This document shows positions 34,881 through 46,887 of a stretch of DNA of 64,000 nt, piece by piece. Below the pieces are notes generated by a model. It did no database searches and was not told the origin of the DNA. It was given only the letters and a program-made list of their open reading frames with translations. Positions within the stretch are counted from its first letter, which is position 1. Each line of letters starts with the position of its first letter. This DNA comes from Dryococelus australis (Eukaryota; Arthropoda; Insecta; Phasmatodea; Phasmatidae), in the NCBI GenBank assembly GCA_029891345.1, contig CM057009.1, positions 288,372,966 through 288,436,965 on the forward strand, read 5' to 3'. Made by a program: the position numbers and the translations under genes.

Positions 34881-35342
34881 TCCGCATATTAGTATAGCCT
34901 GCTCGTCATTAAACTCGCGAATTTTTCATGTTTCTTATTTACGCGGTGTCCCTGAGCGAGTGCTTCGCTGGCAATCTATCCGGAGTGCGTAAACACGTTT
35001 TACTCTTCTGGACTCGAGATGGCGAAGTTTGCGAGTGAGGTGATTCGAATGCAAGTGATGTAAAAGCACGGAGTAATTTATTCTACGTCCCATACGTGCG
35101 TTGCGGAAGGCACTCAGCAATATCAAAATGCATTCGTGCCCATCTGAAAACCGCGTGGTTCGCAGTTCCAAAGCGCTCTTTCCGAAACGGCCCAACCGAC
35201 AGACGAATATCGTCCAGCGCTACGCTAACTAGTCAAGGATTCCAGCTGGGTCTCTACAATATACAAAATTGAACTGCAGGTGCAAACTTTATTAGATGAT
35301 TCGTTATGGAAAAAGAAGTAATAAAAATATTACGACCTCTAA

Positions 35343-35470
35343 CTAGAGACCGGAAGAATTCGCGGATTGATTTTGGGACAAGCTAGACTTCAAAACACGT
35401 GTGTTTGTATAATTTTAGCCAATTAATACCTACAATCACAATATTACCAACATATATACATTATTTCTCA
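35343..35470 (+). repeat. Dispersed GAATTCGCGGATT repeat, copy 1
   Basis: It starts GAGACCGGAAGAATTCGCGG, then TTTTGGGACAAGCTAGA, then AAAACACGTGTGTTT. The same order occurs at 46,888 and 62,538. It is non-coding and has no pol III boxes. Confidence 0.6.
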
Positions 35471-35479
35471 GTGCAAATG

Positions 35480-38085
35480 GACAACACATGAAAATCATTT
35501 CTGGAGAAACTCCAAGCTTCGCTTATACATGACGATTCGCACCACCACCAAAAAAAAAAAAATTCTGGCGCACCTTGAATCACTGTTTTGGGTATTAACT
35601 GCTCTGCTGGCGCTGGGACTTGGCTCGGGGCGTAATGTTTGACTATGCCTGCACAGTTCTTTTCCCTGCGAGGGGTCTACGCTTGAATATAATACATTAT
35701 CACCGTAACTTTAGGCGCGTGTGTGTATTGATAATATTGTGAATTTGTGCATTGTTCGGTTAGATCGTTTTGCAATTTAATGTTCTTTCGTGTTATTCCT
35801 GATATAATTGTAATATTTTATCACGACAACACGTTTAGTTGTTCGAAGATCTAACCAAACGATACCTGAATTGACAATATTACTAATACAAGTTACACAC
35901 TTTCCTGGAGGGGGGGGGGGGGACTATGAACTGGAGGTAATAGATGGGGGTGACATTTTATCACGAAAACGTAGATATTTTACACTCGTTGTACCCCGCA
36001 ATTTCCCTGTTATCCTTCGCTCTCCCCACTATTGTAAAGTTACATTTGATTCGGTTACTATTCACTTAATCAACTGCCATTCATACGGCATACATTATTA
36101 ATAGTGGCACCTGTTTTTCGCGATAAGATTTCCGGGCAAGTTGTGTTCAAAAACACTTTAGCTAAGAACCATTAACGTGATTGGATCATTTGAATTGTTA
36201 CGCTTCTTATCTGTCTGTATGGGAATCACGAACGCTGAGTAAGGGAGAAACAATTTATAATTGGCTCACTCACGTAACATATGTTCACACAAAGGCATGC
36301 AGCGCATAGCCAAATGGATATTACAAGTGTGCAGATAGGTTATTGAAGTCTAGACTATGAGTAAATATTTTCGCAAAAAACAAGTGGCCCTTATGATTAG
36401 GCACGACACAACGTCCATCCATTTGACGATACTACTTAGACACACTAATCACCGCACAAATATTATAATTTAACTTTTCCTTTTCTGTACTACCATAGAA
36501 ACATTCGTAATGTCACACAATTTATGATTTAACACACAAAAAAAACACGAATTGCAATAAAGCACGCGTTTAAGCACTCGTAAATTCCAATCATCCGACA
36601 GGACGGAAATAAAACCGCGACTAACGTCCGGCAATTTCCGACAATCCATCTGATATCAAACAACTTCGACACGCATTGATTTCCTGTCTCATTGGCCACA
36701 GTGTATCGAAAAGTAACATGGCGTTATTCATTATATCTTCATAAACACCGTCTCTAAACGAGGTTCTGTATCATCTACGATATGTGTATTTATTCTACTT
36801 GTAATACGTTACGTAGTATTTTACTCTCGTGAATATATACCAGGTAAGCCTTAAGTAATACACCTGAATTACATAATGTCCCGACATTGCTCGATACATG
36901 TCTTGTTTACCTGTATAACTTCATCGCCACGGTATAAATGTACAGTATAAATGATGATTTATACATTAAAGATTCGTTTCATAAGGTACTCTGACATTTA
37001 ATACAATTATTCGATCCAATATGATTATATTCTACCTATATTATACGTGTTTTATTCTATACACACAACAATCTTGATCACCCTCCTCACTATCATATAC
37101 ATTTTTTACAGCAAACTAAGCCCCGCTAAAATCTCTAGTAAGTGTGACTAGCCGGGACACACGAATTTTGCATAAATATTTCACCACCAGTTGAGCTTCA
37201 AACCTTTTTAGCTCAGATCTACTTTCGTGATTGGATGGTTTCTGTGTTAACCGTTTTTAGATGTATGCCCGCGAATCAAAGAAGCACAGTATTAAAGTTG
37301 CCTAATCCTGATTTTCCAGTTAAGCAGGAGGAGATCTTCCCACAAAGACACGCCGCCAAAAAACAAAAGAAAACAGTTGGTATGCCCGCAAGGTATTGAA
37401 ATCTAGTTTGTGCAGAAATCTTTTCGCGAAAATCGGGTGTCCCTAATCAACACACTGTTGGTGCGTCGACCAGTTTCGTACGACGCAAATTAGATACGCA
37501 TCAGTCACTTTGAGAAAACAATTTGGATGCGTAAACTATGCGCAGTGAAAACTAACCACACCCAGGTCGGTTTCCTGCGGGAACAGAACACTTGATAACT
37601 AAGTAACACTTGCAATTTTGCATTACATTTTGGTAATACTCTAGGAGTTTTGACCCCGAAAAAAACCCGCTCTTTCGCCTTCTGGACGAACATGGCTAGG
37701 TGTCCCGATAATCACAGGCATAAACAACGCCAGAACTTCAAATGCCAGCAATTTTCATTTCAATATACCTGCAAAAGATGTATTATCTTGTGTTCTCCAG
37801 TGAGAGAACTACAAAAAAAAAATTATTTATTGTGAAACTTCAAGGTACTATATTATGTTGGCCATAAAATGAATATTAACCCAGCCAAGGAACATATATG
37901 CTCCCTGCGAAAGAAAAAGAACATTATTCATGGTAAAGTTTCGCCTAACGTAATTATCATTACAAAACATTTTTGACAAAAACGTGCAAGATAGTAAGAA
38001 AATTCCGTTAAAACTTCATCCAATAGCAAAATCTCCGCTCTACATTGAGCATAAATACTTATTATAATAATTACTTTTTCTATCG
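35480..38085. other. Gene-poor stretch
   Basis: No gene is supported. The interval holds a 13-nt G run (35,910-35,922), an A run near 35,553 and several dispersed-repeat phrases with CGCGAAAATC (37,422), related in style to the TTCGCGAA repeats elsewhere. Confidence 0.4.
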
Positions 38086-38091
38086 AGTATA

Positions 38092-38345
38092 CGGTGCCAC
38101 GGTGGCTGAGCGATTAGCACGCTCGCCTCCCATCGCCTCCCACCATGGCGAATCGGGTTCAATCGGGTCACAGGATTTTCGCACGCGGGAATCGTGCCGG
38201 ACGATGCCGTTGATCAGCGGCTTTTCTCGTGGATCTCCCGTTTCCCCGGCCCTCATTCCGGCACCACTCTATATTAATTCAATCACCCTCATCGGCTCTC
38301 CAGACCTCGCCGTTAAGAGCCGCCCAAATCTCTTCACTTACTCTA
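38092..38345 (+). mobile_element. tRNA-derived SINE, copy 1
   Basis: The head reads GGTGCCACGGTGGCTGAGCG (A box) and then GGGTTCAATCGGG (B box). The body has GATTTTCGCACGCGGGAA, TTTTCTCGTGGATCTCCCG and CCCCGGCCCTCATTCCGGCA. The tail reads CCGTTAAGAGCCGCCC and TCTTCACT. Two more copies (41,097-41,347 minus; 47,660-47,915 plus) share all landmarks. The CCCACC-type phrase is doubled in the anticodon region. Like other SINEs it would be copied by pol III and moved by a LINE machinery that is not in this window. Confidence 0.82.
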
Positions 38346-38404
38346 TGGAGCATACAAAAAAAACCCATACCTTACAATTACTTTCTAAAGCCCCATAAGT
38401 AGAG

Positions 38405-38700
38405 ATGGTGTAAAATCACGAAAAGTTATTGAGCCAGCTTATCTTCTATAACACTCTAAATTATTCTTACATGATTCAATGAACAAGGCTTTGACTCGAC
38501 TATGTTGTTGGCAAACTACTGACGAACGTTCTGCTTTGAAGTATCAAAAATCCTCATTGGTCCAGTGAAAATAGGTAGTATCTTCATACATGCATGACAG
38601 CCAATTAGGAAAGAAAACTGCCGAAAATGTGTATGTGTATAGTACGTTTAATCTTAGCAAACATTCAACTTTTCCCGTGATAAACCACCCTTTCAACCTA
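38405..38700 (+). repeat. Dispersed repeat pair, copy A
   Basis: It aligns in the same orientation with 39,763-40,050 over about 290 bp at roughly 75 percent identity by eye. Landmarks are GATGGTGTAAAATC or GATGGTGGAAAATC, CGTTCTGCTTTG, CATACATGCATGACAGCC or TACATGCATGGCAGCC, and CGTGATAAACCA or CGCGATAAACCA. It is non-coding and bears no pol III boxes. Confidence 0.68.
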
Positions 38701-39762
38701 TAAGGTTTCGCTCCAAAAATGAGCCTTCATCTGAATGCCTAGAACTATTTCGCTACACAGTGAGCGGAAATGTTATCTCTCTCTAAAATAATTTTCTAAA
38801 CTCACATAAAATTTCGTTCCAATAAGAGCATTAAAATTTAAAATTAATTTTAATGACAAAAAATGACACCAGTATTAAACTATTTAAACTTTGTTTCATC
38901 TAAGATAAAATCTTTCATTTTTAAGACCTGACATGTCATTGGCGTTCAATCCATTTATGGCCACTGACGGGAGCCGATTCCTTATGTACATGGCCCCAGT
39001 CAGATGCCGATTATAAAAGCCTCCAGGGGTACAGACTTAATAAAAACACATCCGGTTCAATATTTTCGGCAACGTCGTCTACAAGCATCTTAGATTGGCC
39101 CACCAACGGCAGTCTATGAGGACGAAGTGACGTCACTACACTGTAAAAATTTTGTGTAATTTCGCATATAATGTTTGTGGCAGCACTGTCTTCACTGAGG
39201 TCGATGTAATTTTACGCCTACCTATGTAAATGGTTTTTACACTTCATCCAAGCACCTCTATCCTACAATTTAGTAAAATAACACGTTCATTAAACAACTA
39301 ATTTTGCATAGTGGTTAAAAGATTACAATTAATGCGGGGCAGAAAATAAACTGCATCATTCGTGCATTTCTTCTCCACGGCAAGTGGATTTACGCAGACG
39401 TCACAATTGTTATTTCACCGCAGTGTATGTGTTTTTTTTCCAGTTACAAAAAGTACAATCATAGATTTATTGCAATCGTCAACAAACCATTTCTATATAT
39501 TGTTCACTGTTTTACTCAGCAATTTTACCGTTTGTGTACGTTCTTTTATAAATGCGTCATGTCAATTTACATACAATGTATGTGTATATTTACGATTTTA
39601 AACTTTATTGTACTCCGTTTTGTAACTTAGTAGTCTAACAGCGATATAAAACCATTATTTACAAAATGTAGTTGGCAATTAACTTCAGCCGATCCCTCAC
39701 ATGCCGCCGGAAGGCCAGGCCTTCACGAGACCTGTAATCGAAGTTCCCATAACCAGAGATGG

Positions 39763-40050
39763 TGGAAAATCGCGAGAATTTTTTGGGCTGACATATCTTG
39801 TATAGCACTCTAACTAGTTTATTCTTTTATGATTGGACGACCAAGTGTTTGACTCGGCTAAGTTGTTTGCAGACCACTCACAAACGTTCTGCTTTGTAGT
39901 ATCAGAATCCTCGTTGGCCCAGTGAAATGCGGCACTAGCTTCGTACATGCATGGCAGCCGATAATGAAAGAAAACGCTCAGATAAATGCACAGTACGTTG
40001 AATCCCAGCAAACAGTCAACATTACCCGCGATAAACCATAATCTCTACCC
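39763..40050 (+). repeat. Dispersed repeat pair, copy B
   Basis: Partner of 38,405-38,700. The reading frames inside are shifted between copies, so the sequence was not coding when the copies diverged. Confidence 0.68.
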
Positions 40051-40059
40051 AGAACTCAT

Positions 40060-41085
40060 TAACCCGTTCGGTCACGCATTAAACTGTTAGCAGAAGTGTT
40101 GGAATCGTGCAATATTTTGACGTGCACTGTACTTGTGTCTACTGTCCTATTTGCCATCATCCATTCATCAACGAGAGGCGTGGTAACTTCCACAAATCAC
40201 GTTACCCGTAAGAAAACTCTCAAGGCATTGGGTACAGATTCCTTGCTGTGTACAGTAGGTAGTAGCCATAAATACCCTTTGTATGCAACACGTCTACGAT
40301 TGTGGATACGGTGATTGAACGGGTTAAGTGAGTTTGCAATGCACGTAATTGCAGCCCCACAGACTTGGGTCAAATCATTGAGCCAGTCCGGGGGCGGGCT
40401 ACTGTGCTTATGTTTAATCTGGGCTCCGTGCCCGTATTTATAGCTGCGAACTACTTTTGCCGTCTAAGTAAATTTACGTGTCTGTGTTATGGGCGAGGGA
40501 GTGAAGCTACCCACCAGTCTCTCCACTGGCGTGTTGTAGTGTCGTGTTGTCTGTAGAACATATTGTAGTGTTGTCGGCAAGTGGCTACTTAAACTTGCGT
40601 GTAGTATGTCGGCGAGTCTCTACAACTCGAGTCGCTGCTGATCGGAAATCCAGCTTGGCACATCAGTCATTACGGCAGAACAAGTCAGGATCCTGCCTCG
40701 CACTTATTCTCCAGTCATTTCATAGCGTGGAGTTTGTGAAAAAATTGTATGTAAATTGACATCAGATATAGGAAACGTAGCTGTATTCAAAAGCCAGCAT
40801 ATCCCATCTGCGGGAGTTAAGTTTTCGTTTTGAACACACAAATGGAGTTCGAAGTAGTTCTACTCCCTACCACTAGATCGCATGCATTAAAAAAATACTT
40901 GTAGTTATCTTTGAATTCCTAGGAAAATTAGTGTTAAATTAAAAATAAAGTACTCCTTGTATTCACAGATACTCCAGAATGTACTGCAAGTTTTCACTGA
41001 CATGATCATTGTAAAATTGCACAACGGAATACGTACAACTACGTTAACATTAGGTGTTTATACAACGGCCATGTAGAGTAAAATT
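40060..41085. other. Gene-poor stretch
   Basis: No gene is supported. The frames at 40,096-40,759 (63-72 codons) have no motif. A GC-richer patch lies at 40,370-40,720. Confidence 0.4.
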
Positions 41086-41096
41086 ACACCAGTTAA

Positions 41097-41347
41097 GAGT
41101 GAGTGAAGAGATTTGGATGGCTCTTAACACCGAGGTCTTGAGAGCCTATGAGGGTGATACAGGTGAGTATGGAGCAGCGCCGGAATGAAAGGGAGGGGGA
41201 AACGGGAGATCCCCGAGGAAATCCGTCGACCAGACACATCGTCCTGCACGATTCCCACTTGCAGAAATCCGGAGTGAACCTGTCGGGCATTGAATCCTAA
41301 TCGCCTTGGTGGGAGGCGAGCGGGCTAACAGCTCGGCCACCGTGGCC
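41097..41347 (-). mobile_element. tRNA-derived SINE, copy 2
   Basis: Read on the minus strand it has GGCCACGGTGGCCGAGCTG (A-box region), GGCGATTAGGATTCAATGCC (B-box region), GGGGATCTCCCGTTTCCCC, TCATTCCGGCGCTGCTCC, and the AAGAGCC...TCTTCACTC tail. It is the same family as 38,092-38,345. Clean target-site duplications were not resolved. Confidence 0.82.
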
Positions 41348-41361
41348 TCTAAACAAATTAA

Positions 41362-41636
41362 GTTAGGTAGGTAGTTGGGCTTAACGTCTCGTCGACAGCG
41401 AGGTCATTAGAGAAGGTCATTAGAGACGGTGCAAGTTGCACAGGGAAGAGGATTGGGGGAGGAATGGGAAGAAATCGGCCATAGCCGTTGTAAAGTACCC
41501 ATCCCAGTATTCTCTTGAGTGATTTCGGAAAACTATGGAAAACCGAAATCAGATTGGTTGGACCAGGAATCGAACCCGTGTCCTCCCGAATGCGAGTCCA
41601 GTCAGTTACCACTGCGCCTCCTCGCTCGGTACACAC
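41362..41636 (-). mobile_element. tRNA-derived SINE of orthopteroid style
   Basis: On the minus strand the head reads GGAGGCGCAGTGGTAACTGAC (A box) and ACGGGTTCGATTCCTGG (B box). The body is GATTTCGGTTTTCC, CCGAAATCACTC, GGGATGGGTACTTTACAACG, GGCCGATTTCTTCC and GACCTCGCTGTCGACGAG. This body style is one I associate with SINEs of locusts and other Polyneoptera. It abuts the other SINE copy, and its tail ends in CTACCTACCTAAC. Confidence 0.8.
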
Positions 41637-41833
41637 ACATTAATGTTTTAATTAATGGAGGAAGTGTGTTTTTACACATACATCTAAATTAACACCAACC
41701 TTATGTTTATTAAGCCATATATTCATGTATTTTTACCGAAAAATTGTAATTCATACTTAATTCTTAAGAAAATTTGTGGATAATTAAATGTATTGTAGTT
41801 GTTTTTTTTATAAATTATGTAAACAATATATAT

Positions 41834-41989
41834 ATGTGGGACGCCACTTGTCTTCACAGTAAAACAAAATTAAATACGCATTACATTTTTGGTAATATAT
41901 ATAAATAAATAAATAAATATATATATATTACCAAAAATGTAATGCGTATTTAATTTTTTTTTACTGTGAAGGCAAGTGGCGTCCCACAT
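41834..41989. repeat. Near-perfect 156-bp palindrome
   Basis: The left arm starts ATGTGGGACGCCACTTG and the right arm ends CAAGTGGCGTCCCACAT. The arms pair over about 70 bp with a very small number of differences (T-run length, GAAGAC against GAAGGC) around an (AAAT)n/TA centre. This fits a very young fold-back element or hairpin MITE. A template-switch or assembly artefact at a TA-rich centre is the main alternative. Confidence 0.85.
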
Positions 41990-42530
41990 CATTGGAGCTA
42001 GAGTCAGTCGTTATTCAGCAAGTGGACGGGGCGTTAATGCTTCTACACTCGTGGTCGGCGTGTTCGGGCCAGTCCCCCATCGGACCTCAGAGTCAACCGT
42101 CGTCGGACAACAACTACGCCAGACGACCCACGTGTTCGCACTGGCCCGCCAGAACAGCTGAAGAGCAATGCAAACTTCTCATCCAAGATACGGATGGACT
42201 TCTAGCAGATATTCTGGCGTAAACAGGGAAAAGCTTATAGTTTGACGATGCAGGAATCCCTCGGTGCCAAACATGAGACGGTCGGGCGTCTCAGAGCTAC
42301 AGAAGTCCTTTTTACTTTCGCTTGTGTAGGGGCCGGCACATTTCGCGTTTTATATTACTTGAAGGCTATACTAAATTGTACTATGTATTTCCGAGCCTCA
42401 GCTCTCTGCTCATTGGCTGGCGGCACTGGTTTCCTTGCAGGGTTATTGTTGACTCACAGTTCCCCTGGATGTGTCTAATAAACTGTTATCCAAATGCAAA
42501 CAGATCTGAAGCACACATATATATTTTTTT
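41990..42530. other. GC-richer stretch without a firm gene
   Basis: A 76-codon frame (41,992-42,222: LESVVIQQVDGALMLLHSW..., TAEEQCKLLIQDTDGLLADILA) starts inside the palindrome border and looks amphipathic at its end. It has no recognised domain and no clear splice sites. It could be an exon fragment; I do not call it a gene. Confidence 0.3.
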
Positions 42531-42531
42531 C

Positions 42532-42770
42532 AATCTAGCTTGTCCTGAAACGAATTCGCGAAATTTTGCTGTCCCAACACATGTGTCATTTAGCCTCCGT
42601 TCAGAATACGGGCAATGGAAAGCTCCAGCCAGTAACTCAAGTTTAGCACTCGGGATGACCAAACTCTGTGTGAGCAAGCCGAACAGGAGAATAAGCTTTG
42701 GTTGTTACGGTAGCCAATTAGTAGGGACTGGAAAATTTCGCGAATTCATTTAAGGACAATATAGACTTCA
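42532..42770. mobile_element. Small fold-back element with TTCGCGAATT ends
   Basis: The left end (TCTAGCTTGTCC...GAATTCGCGAAATTTTG) and the right end (AAAATTTCGCGAATTC...GGACAATATAGAC) are inverted copies of about 40 bp enclosing some 150 bp. The same ends recur singly elsewhere in the window. It behaves like a MITE, but no transposase partner is present. Confidence 0.55.
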
Positions 42771-42915
42771 AACATACCTAAATTTCTGTTATGTTTGTAA
42801 TTTGATCGCAGTTTATAAGACACGCCTAGGCGAAATCCAAGTCAATAGCAGACCTGCCAGGACACAAGCACCGAATTCCGTGCAACTTGTTCCGAGGTAA
42901 AATTGGCTACACCGT
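42727..42915 (+). repeat. Dispersed TTCGCGAATT repeat, long form, copy 1
   Basis: This aligns with 47,148-47,345. Landmarks are GAATTCATTT, AGACTTC or AGACTCC, ATCGCAGTTT, TAAGACACGCC, AAGTCAA and the ACACAAGCACC or AACAAGTGTC stretch. It is non-coding. Confidence 0.6.
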
Positions 42916-43189
42916 GGAACAACAGCCGACGGATAGTAAGCAGATTATCCAAAATATATAGAACCGCGAAGTCTAGCTTACACGTAGTTTAAAACGCGAA
43001 AATTTCCTGTTTACCAATTAGCAAACCACGTATGCTCCATAAAATGGTGTTGTGAAGTCTTATCTGGTGCCATTTATAAAAATGAAATTATAGTATTTCT
43101 AGTAATACCTTACAAGACATGCGTGTTATAGAAACCCTATAGAGAGGCTTGCATTGAGAAAAATAATTGTTTCAGTATACCACATATAT

Positions 43190-43340
43190 TTGTTGGTACA
43201 AACAAGCCTCGGTTACTCCAAATGAACGAAATTTTTTTACATAGCCAGATAATATATTTAAAAAAATTTTGTTAGTTCCAAACAAATATTTCGTTGTTTC
43301 AGTATGCTAAACAAATATTTCGGGAAGCAAACATACCGTT
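43190..43340. repeat. CAAA/TTTG-rich dispersed repeat
   Basis: The segment repeats ACAAATATTTCG, TTTGTTAG and GGTACAAACAA. Text of the same kind lies at 46,130-46,260 and 48,850-49,000 (ACCAACAAAAT, AATTTGGT). The similarity is loose and partly palindromic, so this may be one MITE-like family or composition only. Confidence 0.3.
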
Positions 43341-44189
43341 ACAGTTTGTCAACAGAATAATATTTTTAGCTATGGACGCTGTATTTTAAACAAATAATTT
43401 ATTTGCAGCGGCCAAAGATTTTTTTGGCGGCACTGACACATTTCGTTGATTTCCGCCTTGTTTGTTTGCTATACGTGTTCAAAGCAATCGTATATTTTTA
43501 CTTTAGAGGTCTCTGCACGAGGTTGACTTGATAATAGCTGATGACGATGAGGTTGCCCTTAAGAAATCCCAGCCATTCTAAACTAATAAATGTTCGGAAA
43601 AAAATCTGTATTATGGGAAGTATACTCTCAAACCAAGTACTGATAATGTGAGGTAACAATGTTTCAATATTAAATCATTATTTTATGGAATGTGAAAATG
43701 TTGCAGTCTTAAGAAAGTGCCGGAAATAAGAGTAGGTGCTCCAAGTATGTGCACTGTACTCCATTTTATAAGTAATATAGTTTAAGTTAGTGTAAAAGGT
43801 CGTTATTGACGTCATTATTGGGGCTAGTGACAATGAATATGTTGATGTTCCACTCGAACATTTATTCGACACACTTTTGAGCATAAAGGGGTTCAGTGAT
43901 GGCAACAAGAGATATGCACGTTTCCATCAGCCTTACATAGAAAAGAAACGAAGACGATATCAATTCAAATGACATATAATGGACCTTATGTATCACAATC
44001 AACCTCGATTTGGATGTTAATGATTTATAAAATTAACTGTGTTCCCAAAAAAAGAATCACCCTTACAATGAAACCCTTCCGTGGTCACTAATATAGAACA
44101 GCAATAACCTTTATAGTAAACAGTTCTTTCGTCACAGTTTATAATAAACTAATTATCTATTCACACAACGTACGCCCGAAAGTTAATAA

Positions 44190-44930
44190 TGCCTCGGGAT
44201 CTTCATTAGGACCTAGGTCTACTCCTTCATCATGAACCCAACGAAAGGAAACCTGGCATCGTGTCATGTTAATATCCCTGTTTTCATTGCACAAGTGGCA
44301 GTGCCATGTTCATATCTCGATGTCTTGCTCCCTTTCTTTTCTCCCAAAGAAGACGACTTTTGTTTGTGGGCTCGAATATCTTTGTTGGGCGTCGCTTCTT
44401 TCATGTTATTTCCATTTCTTCAGGAAATAAATTCCAAATAATCTTGACAGCTTTGTATTTTATGACCTTCCTGCGACAATTTGTCTCTGCCAGTGATGGT
44501 GTTTGAGGTGATTTCGAAATCTTTGTAAACTGTTTGCTAATTTTAGGTGCAGTTACATCATCACTGTCATCATCTGATTCACGGGCTCCTAGTAATGTAT
44601 CTGAATCATGTAAAGGGATATCATCACTATCGTCATCATCGTAGTCAGCCATATTTGCATTCGTACTTGGTCACCTACGTTGCTTCTTTTGCGCACCTGA
44701 GGGCCCAGGAGTATAGTCTGAAGACATAAACTTCGGAGAGGTAGATACTGTCGCATTTGTCACATTTTGGAATGTTACTAATTATGGATGAACAATGAGG
44801 TCGAAGTTCACTTGGTACTTGGGTAGAGGGTATGGTTACATGTTCTGGTGTGTACTGTTTTGCTTTTGTGTAAGAGTGGAAGGAGCGAAGGTGACTTCCG
44901 GAATGATATCTGGATCTGAAGGGAAAATTC
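44190..44930 (-). pseudogene. Acidic protein with degenerate PHD-like finger, remnant
   Basis: Minus-strand pieces read in order: a Ser/Pro-rich linker (about 44,760-44,680: TSPKFMSSDYTPGPSGAQKK), an acidic run in the frame 44,652-44,401 (MADYDDDDSDDIPLHDSD), a basic region, then at 44,300-44,223 a C-x2-C-x10-C-x2-S-x4-H-x2-G pattern. This is the PHD spacing with two zinc-binding Cys replaced by Ser and Gly. An acidic linker followed by a PHD finger at the very end is common in insect DDE transposases of the pogo/jerky kind and in some chromatin proteins. At least two frame changes show it is dead. The family assignment is inference. Confidence 0.4.
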
Positions 44931-44934
44931 AATT

Positions 44935-46880
44935 TGCATGGAAAGCCTGAAGTCGTGTTCGATTGTGAAAGAGCTTTAGATCAAACACATGAAAAAAAGG
45001 ACCAAAATAAGATCTGTTTAAATTCCAGCCTGAATGATTCTCCCAAAACAACTAAAGTGTCCTAGTTGTACTAGAAGGATCTGAAGACAGGCTTGTCCAT
45101 CAGCTGAAGTTCATATGTGTGCAGTTGCTTGAAAGACACAGCAGAGTTCCTTATTATGAGCATCGCGTACTTTATATGGTCACTGCATACTTTATATGGG
45201 TATTGTGTACCTTACATGAACACTCAACATGCCCATATTGAGGCCATTCACACCGACATTAATACTTGCGAATCACAACTAATAAACCAAGACAGCTACA
45301 TGAATAAAACACATATTATATGTTTACATAAGCTAAATTCTACTACTCATAAATATATATACAGATAAATTAGATATCTACAATGTACGTATTAACCTTA
45401 CCATAATTACCGTGACACGTACTACGTCTTTCAACGCACCTCAATACAATGGCGACTGCTCAGCGCTTCCTATCGGGTGATATTGGTACCAACCCGCATC
45501 ACTTACAGTCTAGCACTGCATTGGGCTGCAATCTAGCGATATTTGTGCCATTTATACGCGAAATTCCATCCAGGGCCCATAATTGGGGCAGTGCCGATAT
45601 TTAGTCGGCATGCCTGTAGAAGTGTTTTTAGTTAATTCAAATTAATTAATTAATTCTTAATTGGTGATTTGTAAATAAAATTTGTGTAGTTGTTTAGGTT
45701 TACATATTAGCCATAGACGAGGATTTCTAACCTCCGTCTGTATCTAAGTTAAGCGTTGAGTTCTTTTCAATAATATCATGTATTCAGTTAAACAATCAGT
45801 GACTATGTTAGTATTGCAGTATGGATAAACGCCTCGTACATGCGGCATTCCTACCACCACGTGTTCAAACTTGATAAATATTTAAATTCTATAAAAACGG
45901 ATATTCTCAAAACTGTGGTACTTGAATATTTTACGCTATCTATCTAGCAGTTTCGTGGTGGTGTTTCTACAAGAGGTATTCAAAAACAGAGTCCGTGGTT
46001 CGTGGATAACTCGACAAAAAAGACTAACTTACTAACAAAAATGTTCACATAAACAAAAAAAAACTGCAACATAATACCAACTAAATATCTAATTGAGGGA
46101 TTAAAATATTTGGTAGGAGCAATAGAAGATTTGGCTAGACCAAACTAGCCAAATGTTTGTTGTAATCAAAAAAGCCACAAATTAATTTGGTCTCAACAAC
46201 GAGATATTTCATTCCTCCTATACAAAGAAATTTTTTTTGAACCAACAAAATCGTTTTCTCAGCGTATTCACTTAGACATCAACGGTTCTCAGAAATTGGC
46301 AATGTTTTCCAATGCAGTCGAGATGCAATTATTTTGGCAACACTTTCAGGCACTCTTCAATTTAGGTTTCATGTGTTCTGAAGAAACAATTTTATGGTGC
46401 GTGCAGTACTTAAGATAACAGAATACTTGTTTCGTTGTGACAACAAATGAGCTGTAGGTTATATGTGTAAATACAATTATATGAACCAGTTAAGACCTAG
46501 ACCAGTAAGATTGTTTGCAAATGATATACCAACAGGTAAGATAACTGGTCATTGAGCTTTTCACCGTGCAGTACAGATCAAAATTTACCTACACGTGCGT
46601 AATGTGCACGAATGTATACACTGCATCTGAATGTTTGAACTGTTTTATGGTCGCGCCAGCCTAAGAACGGACTTGGCTCCGCCTACCCAAGTGAAAGAGA
46701 GAGAGAGAAAAACTCGCAAAGCACCAACCACAGGTAGCTGACAGACGAAGCTGCAGGCACTCCCTCCCACCTGCCTTACAACCGTCGTCCAATTGACACC
46801 TTTCCCAGGAACAAGTGGCCCGACAATGGCGGAGCTCCCAAGTCCTAAGTTAGTATAGCGGCGATACTATATATACTCAA
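44935..46880. other. Gene-poor stretch
   Basis: The 83-codon frame at 45,117-45,368 holds a two-fold repeat of TACTTTATATGG-type text and is not convincing. A GA run lies at 46,697-46,710. A hairpin-like GCCGATATTTAGTCGGC lies at 45,593-45,609. No gene is supported. Confidence 0.4.
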
Positions 46881-46887
46881 TTATATG

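Noticed and set aside
38092-38180. Possible functional tRNA gene
   Set aside because: A and B boxes are present but the acceptor stem does not close and the same head begins SINEs elsewhere in the window.
42322-42753. 143-codon plus-strand ORF
   Set aside because: It runs through the fold-back repeat at 42,532-42,770 and has no domain.
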